From NCBI GenBank assembly GCA_021904315.1, contig CM038925.1:9178501-9242500 (forward strand): a DNA stretch of 64,000 nucleotides, given 5' to 3'. Shown here one piece after another: positions 58,361 through 64,000 of this stretch (position 1 is its first letter; every line of letters begins with the position of its first letter). The position numbers and the translations under genes are program-made. Source of the DNA: Sphagnum magellanicum (taxonomy: Eukaryota > Streptophyta > Sphagnopsida > Sphagnales > Sphagnaceae). The notes beneath the pieces were generated by a model. It was not told where the DNA came from, made no database searches, and saw nothing but the letters and a program-made list of their open reading frames with translations.

Positions 58361-58620
58361 GATGAAACCCTAAACCCTAAACGGGAAGAGAGAGGAAGGG
58401 AAAGGACTTGATGAAACCCTAAACCCTAAACGGGAAGAGAGAGGAAGGGAAAGGACTTGATGAAACCCTAAACCCTAAACGGGAAGAGAGAGGAAGGGAA
58501 AGGACTTGATGAAACCCTAAACCCTAAACGGGAAGAGAGAGGAAGGGAAAGGACTTGATGAAACCCTAAACCCTAAACGAGAAGAGAAGAGAAGAGAAGA
58601 GATGAGAAGAGGAGGGTGGA
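58361..58620 (+). repeat. 49-bp minisatellite of paired telo-boxes upstream of RPC4
   Basis: Units start at 58361, 58410, 58459, 58508 and 58557, exactly 49 bp apart and nearly identical. Each starts GATGAAACCCTAAACCCTAAAC (quoted in parts: GATGAAACCC, TAAACCCTAAAC) and ends in a purine-rich GGGAAGAGAGAGGAAGGG and AAAGGACTT. The fifth unit runs into GAGAAGAGAAGAG repeats. There are ten AAACCCTAA-type boxes in about 220 bp, the last some 360 bp before the RPC4 start codon. Near identity between units points to recent expansion. Confidence 0.95.
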
Positions 58621-58935
58621 AGGGAAAAAAAGAAGCCCTGACTTCTACAAAATACATTTAAAATCCTCGAATATGATCGTCGGATGGGATCTAGTCTCGC
58701 CTTGATGAATTCGCGGTGGAGCCTGAGATGAGGGTAAACTGTATTGGAAATCTATTAGGTGTGCACGAGATATTTTCTCCCTGTTGTTTTGACGTAAAAT
58801 TGTTTGCAAAGCTCGTGGAGGACGTATATTTTAGGAAATATTGTCGTAGTAGTAGTAGTGCTCTTGAATTGTTTGAACCTCGTTGTGTTTCGCTTTTGTA
58901 CTTTTTGTTAGGAGTCCGGTTATCGTAGTCACTGA

Positions 58936-61900
58936 ATGGCGGAATCCTCAAGAGGAAACGACAAAGTCAAGAAGGAGGTGGAGCCCTTATTGGGTGCCGT
59001 TGATTCTTTTACGCATGGTGGAATACGCAAGGTTCTGTTCCTGGTCTTGGACTCTCTCTCTCTCGTACACACACACACACACGGCTTTTGTTTTTCGATC
59101 TAGTTTCTTTTCTCATTTTGTGTGTGTTGTTGTTTTTTGCAGACGAAGTTTGAGCCGAAAGTTCCTGCGCGGCGACTGAAGAAGTTGTCTGCAGTCAAGA
59201 GGTTTGACAAATAATTTGCCTCCTTCGCTCAGACAAACTCAATAGCAAAATTCCTTGGAGTGCTGTTTAACCAGAGTCGTGCTCTCAAGTGTTGCCGCCT
59301 GTGCAGTGAGCCAGGAGAAGGCGGTGATGCCGAGATTCCAAAGGAGCTTCAAAAACTCATTAAGGTAATTGGTTTTTGCCCTTGAAGATGTTGATGTAGA
59401 CATTAGGCCCTCCCTGTAGAAAGCTTTGCAGGGTTTAGAACATGTGCACAGCCTTGTGGGTAACACATTCATTGATGGATGAGAATATGGATGGCACAGC
59501 AATCTGAAGAAGATGCAGCAGCAAGATTTCAGCGACCTGACAACAGAAAAGGTATGTTACCTGGATGTCCTTTGATGTTTTGAGCTGTTTTTCTGTGTGT
59601 TGTGTGCCTCAAAACTTTCAAACCCAAGTTGCTACCATAAACCCTGCACTAAAGGCTTTTCTTCTCCCTTTGCTGAAAGCCAAGATTACAATGCTGCTAG
59701 TTCTACTTCTCTCACAGAAATTCCACATGTCTAAGGTCCTCCAATAACCGATCCTGTAAGTGGTGAATGACTTGTGGGTGGGCAAATTGTGAGAACCTGG
59801 TGTCTTTGCTGAGATTAGTTGAATTCTTAAGACTTCTTGGCAGTAGTTGAAGTCATCTAGCTCTTAAATTATTCAGGAACTGACAAATCTCTCTGACTTT
59901 TCATCTTGAATGACTCAAGAAGTGACAAATCTCCTCACCTATTGTCTGGAATTACTCAAGAACTGGCACATCTCCTCTCCTGTTGTCTCAAATATCTCAA
60001 AAAGAACTGACAAATCTCCTCCTTTGTTGTTGTGCTGTTTTCACTTCCTGAAATCTTAATGCCAAGATCAACTTTTCAGACTTGACAACTAGAATGAAAG
60101 TTCTCATGAATGATATTGACATTTTAAAGAAGCATTCCCAGCAGAATATGCAGGTTTCAACATGATTCGTGTTAGTTATGTAGATTCCAATTTTTCAGAA
60201 TCTGCAAAATTTTGAGCAGTCAATAGTCAATTTTACAACTTCTTAAGGCTTTCTAGCTCCAAAGAGTTCTTGGTACATCAAGTGGCAAGTTTAATTGGTC
60301 TGCTGAAGAAAAATTGGTTACTCTACAAAGTTTCTTATAAATTGAACCAGTGATTTGCTTAACAAAGAATGATTTCTGTTTGGGGTTTCTGTCTTTGGAA
60401 TCTTAATATGATCATTTCAAAGGCTTTAGTCATGGGCTTTTCTAAGCCCCTGTGATCCTCTATTGTTCTCACTCTCAATGTTCTTCTTTGTTCTTTCTGT
60501 TTCCTTCCTCTTTTCTTTGTTTGGTTTTCCCATTTCCTGCTTTTTGCCTTTTGCTTTCTCAGTTTTGTTCTTGTTTCTCTTTTAAGTTTTGTTGAGCTAG
60601 GCAAAATAATGGCTGATTTTCCCCAATACTGCTAGTCTTGTGTTAGGAACTCATTATGTTGGTCAATGTTTGACATTAACCTAAGCCCATTGCTATTCCC
60701 AGGAAGTGATGATGTCACTGCAGATGTTATGGTAAGTGATCAATACCATATGAGTTGCTGTTTCAGGCTCCTGAACATGTGTATTTGTTGCTATTGTTTA
60801 TTCTATGACTGCCACTATCATCCAGATTGCTCAATTTTTTTTTTGGGTTGTTTTTTCTCTTTCCTTTATGGTTTGGGTTCCTCTTTTTCATGCTTGCTGT
60901 TTGGTTGCTGTTATGTTGTCAGATCATATATTGATGTAGGTTGTAAGTATTGAGAAATTCTAATTACTTATGGAGATATTCTTTTCTCTTGGCTACTATG
61001 TTTCTAGCAGAAATAAGAGCAATTCTAAGGGATTTTTTTTGCAAATCAAAAGCAAACATATGATAATCTGTGGTCAGAAAGATGGAAGAAATCAATATTA
61101 CAAGAAGTGCCCTGTTAACTTGCAATCAGGTGTCATAATGAGTTCTCATATTCAATTGTTTTGGAAAACTTAATTTTCAATTTGAGTTTTGTATTCAATA
61201 ACTTCGCTCCATTTTTGTTTTTCCTTTTCTCATGAACATGTTGGGTTGCTGCATTGGGACAGGACCAACACGGGTGGCATTTGGGTATGGTTCTGCTGCA
61301 GCGAGTCAACCATCAGCATCTGCTGGATTCAGCAAGGGTAAGAGTAGCAGTGGAGCTGGTGGTGGCAGAGGTGGGCACAGTGGTAATGGGGCTGATGTGA
61401 AGCCTTTTTTGCAAGGCAAGTCTGCAAATATCCTTCCAGAGACTCTTTCAAACTACTCTTCCAGTCTCAGGTTTAGAGTCATTGGTTTATGTCAATTCCA
61501 ACAAGCTTGGCTCTGGATTTATTATTGAGTTCTAACGTTGCTCTTTATTTTCTCTGTTTAAACTGATTTGAAATTGACTCCTCTATATTTGATGTGACTA
61601 TGGTTGCAGGTGATCCATACTTCGAGCCAAAGTTGGGGAAATCAAAGAGCATTGAACCTTTTGTATGTTCACTTCCCCTTTTATTTAAATGCACTGTGAT
61701 AGGCAGCCCTGGAATTGCAGGTCTGTCTTTTCCATACATACGTGAGTTGGGTGTTGTGCTCTTTTTCCTGTTTCAGTGCATACCCGATATTTGTCATACC
61801 TTGGATGATTGAGAGCATAACCAATATGATGTGCAGCCCTGGAGTCTCAGGCATTTGATGGAGCACCTTTCACAAATGCCATTTGAAACAGTCTTGAAAC

Positions 61901-63130
61901 ATTCATATCAGGAGATTTGACCTTGTTGCAAACAAGTTCCCTTGTAGTGATCAGAACCTTTTTGCCTTCATACATAAGTCAGTGATGGTAAAGCAGATGT
62001 CATATAGTTAGTCAATGGATTACCACCTTTAGGACCTCTTATTATCCAAATAATTGTTTGTGACATCAGCCAGCTTCTGAGTTGTAAGCTCATTCACATT
62101 GGCCTGTCTCAACAACCTGTTGGGTTTCTTATCTGTGCAATGTTCTGGCAGGATACCTCGAAGTACTATCCAGTGATTCTACCACTCCAGAGACCTGCAA
62201 ATGAACGAACAAGTAAGTTTACAAAGCTTAAAGTTATGTTGATGTGTTGCAAAGAATAGTCATCTTTGGTTAGCCAGTTACTGCAAGTACTACTCACTTT
62301 ATATTAAACTGTTCTCCAATGCTGAATCTGAGATGGTCTAGTGTTGATGAATATACACTGGCAGTTTCCTGAAGAATGGTTCAGTTTTGTTCATGGTTTC
62401 TAGTGTTGAATGTACAGGATATCTGGACGAGGACTGTGGAGTGGAGCATGATGAGAATGCTCTCTCAGCTGCTCAAGAACTTGACCTGTTTGTGAGCTCC
62501 TCTCTTCAGGACTTCTTTTGAAATATATAGCAGACTAGAGTCTGTATGTTGAGGAAAATTTATGCCATTTTCTCGAAATGTAGCATGATCATTATTCCTG
62601 AATCATGCTTTCTGGTCAACCTGACTGATTGTTTGGCCTTTTTGTAATTACTTTCAGGATGAGTCTGAAGAAGACAAGCTCATGTTTTTCCAGATTCCGG
62701 CATCACTCCCACTTGGTCAGGATGCAGCAGTTTCCAGAGAGTCAGGCCAAGATGAGATGGTGGGATCTGTCAAAGAGGGCACAAGAAACTCAAGTGCAGG
62801 AGTAAAACTGGAGAAGCTGCCAGAGGGTCATGTTGGGAAGCTGTTGGTGTACAAAAGTGGAGCAGTTAAGCTGAAGATTGGAGATGTCCTTTTTGATGTA
62901 AGAATCAACTTTGAAATAGAATCCTATTATATGTCAATTCTTTTCTGCATCAGTGAATAAACCTTATGTCCAACTTATCATGTTCTTGGTGGCAGGCATT
63001 ACCAGGAACGGATTGCATGTTTGCACAAGAATTGGCAGCAGTGAATCCTACAGCAAAGCATTGCTGCTTTCTTGGTGATGTAAGGCAGCGTGTAATCCTC
63101 ACACCTGACATTGATTCACTCCTAACTTGA
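58936..63130 (+). CDS. RPC4: DNA-directed RNA polymerase III subunit RPC4 (C53), ten exons
   Basis: Exons: 58936-59031, 59143-59201, 59307-59364, 59500-59551, 61263-61415, 61610-61662, 62152-62212, 62418-62491, 62658-62897, 62996-63130 (326 residues; all phases fit). RPC4 (yeast C53) pairs with RPC5 in the TFIIF-like subcomplex of polymerase III that acts in initiation, termination and reinitiation at tRNA and 5S genes in the nucleus. Family marks are the N-terminal GGIRK-TKFEPKVPARR, GPTRVAFGYG, YYPVILPLQRP, KLMFFQIPASLPL and the C-terminal domain: LPEGHVGKLLVYKSGAVKL, FAQELAAVNP, FLGDVRQRVILTPDIDSLL. Length is near the family norm. The exon 5 end uses a GC donor (AAG|GCAAGT at 61416); a GT donor in the same phase at 61338 would drop 26 Gly/Ser-rich residues, so both forms are possible. 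The upstream telo-box array is a plausible promoter element. Confidence 0.93.
59879..60020 (+). repeat. Short minisatellite in RPC4 intron 4
   Basis: Four diverged units of about 40-46 bp start at 59879, 59921, 59961 and 60005 with AACTGACAAATCTCC or a close variant, linked by (C/G)TTGTCT and ACTCAAGA. Confidence 0.75.
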
Positions 63131-64000
63131 TTGAATACACCTGAAGAATGTTAGCAATCAATTTTTCCCTCAAACTGGAGAGGGAGCATGAATCCCAATA
63201 CTGAAATTACAACAACTCCAGCTTTTATTTCTTGAGCATGAAATTGTACACTGAATCACTAATTAAAATGTGAATAGATGCTTCTCTTTTGTTTGTTTCC
63301 TGATTCTGTCAGGATAAAAATGATTGTGAAGTATTGTTGTAGCATGACTAAAGAAATAGTGTTTGGGTTATGGTCATTTGTGTTTCTCTGGAAGCAGTTT
63401 GCCAGTAGCTCACTGTAAAGATTGCTCTGCACACTGACTGAAGTTTTGGGTGTTAAAAGTAGCCAAAAGTTTCTGTTACTCAGGACATCATGTTATTGGT
63501 ATTCTAGATTGTAGCTTGATAACTCTTATTTCTGTATTTCCACACATTAGTTTGGGGCACTTGCAAGTTCAATTAAGTTCAATTATTATGCCAGCCATTG
63601 TTAATACTTGCTAGAGTTGAAATAATTGATGCCTATTGTCAGTGGACGTTTTTTTTATTAAGCAGGGCAATGTAGAGGGTGGCATATCAATCACTTAAAG
63701 CTCATAAGGATATGGTAAAAAATACTTGTAATGAGTTTGATGATGTAGAAAAGAGAAAATAATCAAAAAAACGCCATCAAATTGCTAAATTTTCTTGAAG
63801 TTGGATTCACTATATGCTTTGACAGAAGCTTTGTAATGTGGAAGATAATTAAATTGCATGCACACTACATGTGCATGTCCTTGAGTTCTTATAAGGTGAT
63901 GGATGGTAGTATATCTGTTAGTGGACTTGAACAATAAGAATTGTGAGTGCCTTGCATTGAGGTTATGACATTGGTAATTTGTAAGCTTTGGTTGTCTATT
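63131..64000. other. 3' flank of RPC4, no further gene seen
   Basis: It includes the RPC4 3' UTR. Short open frames only. Nothing else could be supported before the window ends. Confidence 0.45.

Noticed and set aside
58361..58605. Regular 49-bp repeats that superficially resemble a CRISPR array
   Set aside because: The whole 49-bp unit repeats with no unique spacers, it contains plant telomere motifs and it sits in a plant nuclear promoter.
60705..60733. Possible 29-base exon between AG and GTAAGT in RPC4 intron 4
   Set aside because: Including it breaks the frame into the GPTRVAFGYG exon, while direct joining of exons 4 and 5 keeps frame and the conserved sequence.

Overview
The window looks like nuclear DNA of a land plant. 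The evidence is spliceosomal introns with GT-AG and probable GC-AG ends, plant-type cytosolic pyruvate kinase, pyruvate decarboxylase, proton pump-interactor and RNA polymerase III RPC4 genes, TTTAGGG/CCCTAAA-type repeats, plant Ty3/gypsy retrotransposon remains and a copy of plant mitochondrial 26S rRNA. Base composition is AT-rich outside exons. A seed-free plant (moss, lycophyte or fern) is my guess from the retroelement style and one gene that could be axonemal; this is inference and the species cannot be fixed from the window.

Layout: 0-1.2 kb is a decayed Ty3/gypsy pol. 2.1-6.8 kb is a proton pump-interactor-like gene (+) with a duplicated promoter block. 6.8-10.2 kb has no gene. 10.2-13.5 kb is a two-exon cytosolic pyruvate kinase (-), whose last 36 codons lie 1.7 kb away and whose upstream region carries a four-unit CCAAT-containing repeat array. 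14.3-19.5 kb is AT-rich repeat land. 19.5-29 kb is a stop-riddled retroelement block: two related unknown AT-rich ORF remnants, then gag, protease, RT/RNase H and integrase, then another unknown degenerate coding stretch. 29-34.5 kb has nothing firm.

35.0-42.3 kb is a seven-exon pyruvate decarboxylase (+), whose introns hold two fold-back hairpins, an old ladder of repeats, a 32-bp minisatellite with an inverted part, and a dispersed repeat. 42.7-46.5 kb holds dispersed repeats and a MITE. 47.4-49.3 kb is a five-exon gene for an unrecognised 280-residue protein (+). 50.4-51.3 kb is an 866-bp TIR element with a perfect 8-bp target duplication that carries a leucine-rich-repeat gene fragment. 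51.3-57 kb is AT-rich intergenic DNA. 57.0-57.4 kb is a scrambled mitochondrial 26S rRNA insertion. 57.5-58.6 kb holds repeats, ending in five 49-bp units each with two CCCTAAA-type telo-boxes. 58.9-63.1 kb is a ten-exon RPC4 gene (+).

Pyruvate kinase makes pyruvate and pyruvate decarboxylase consumes it, so glycolysis/ethanolic fermentation enzymes sit 22 kb apart, but nothing in the sequence indicates that this is more than chance. All exon models were derived by eye from splice motifs, reading phase and remembered family conservation.
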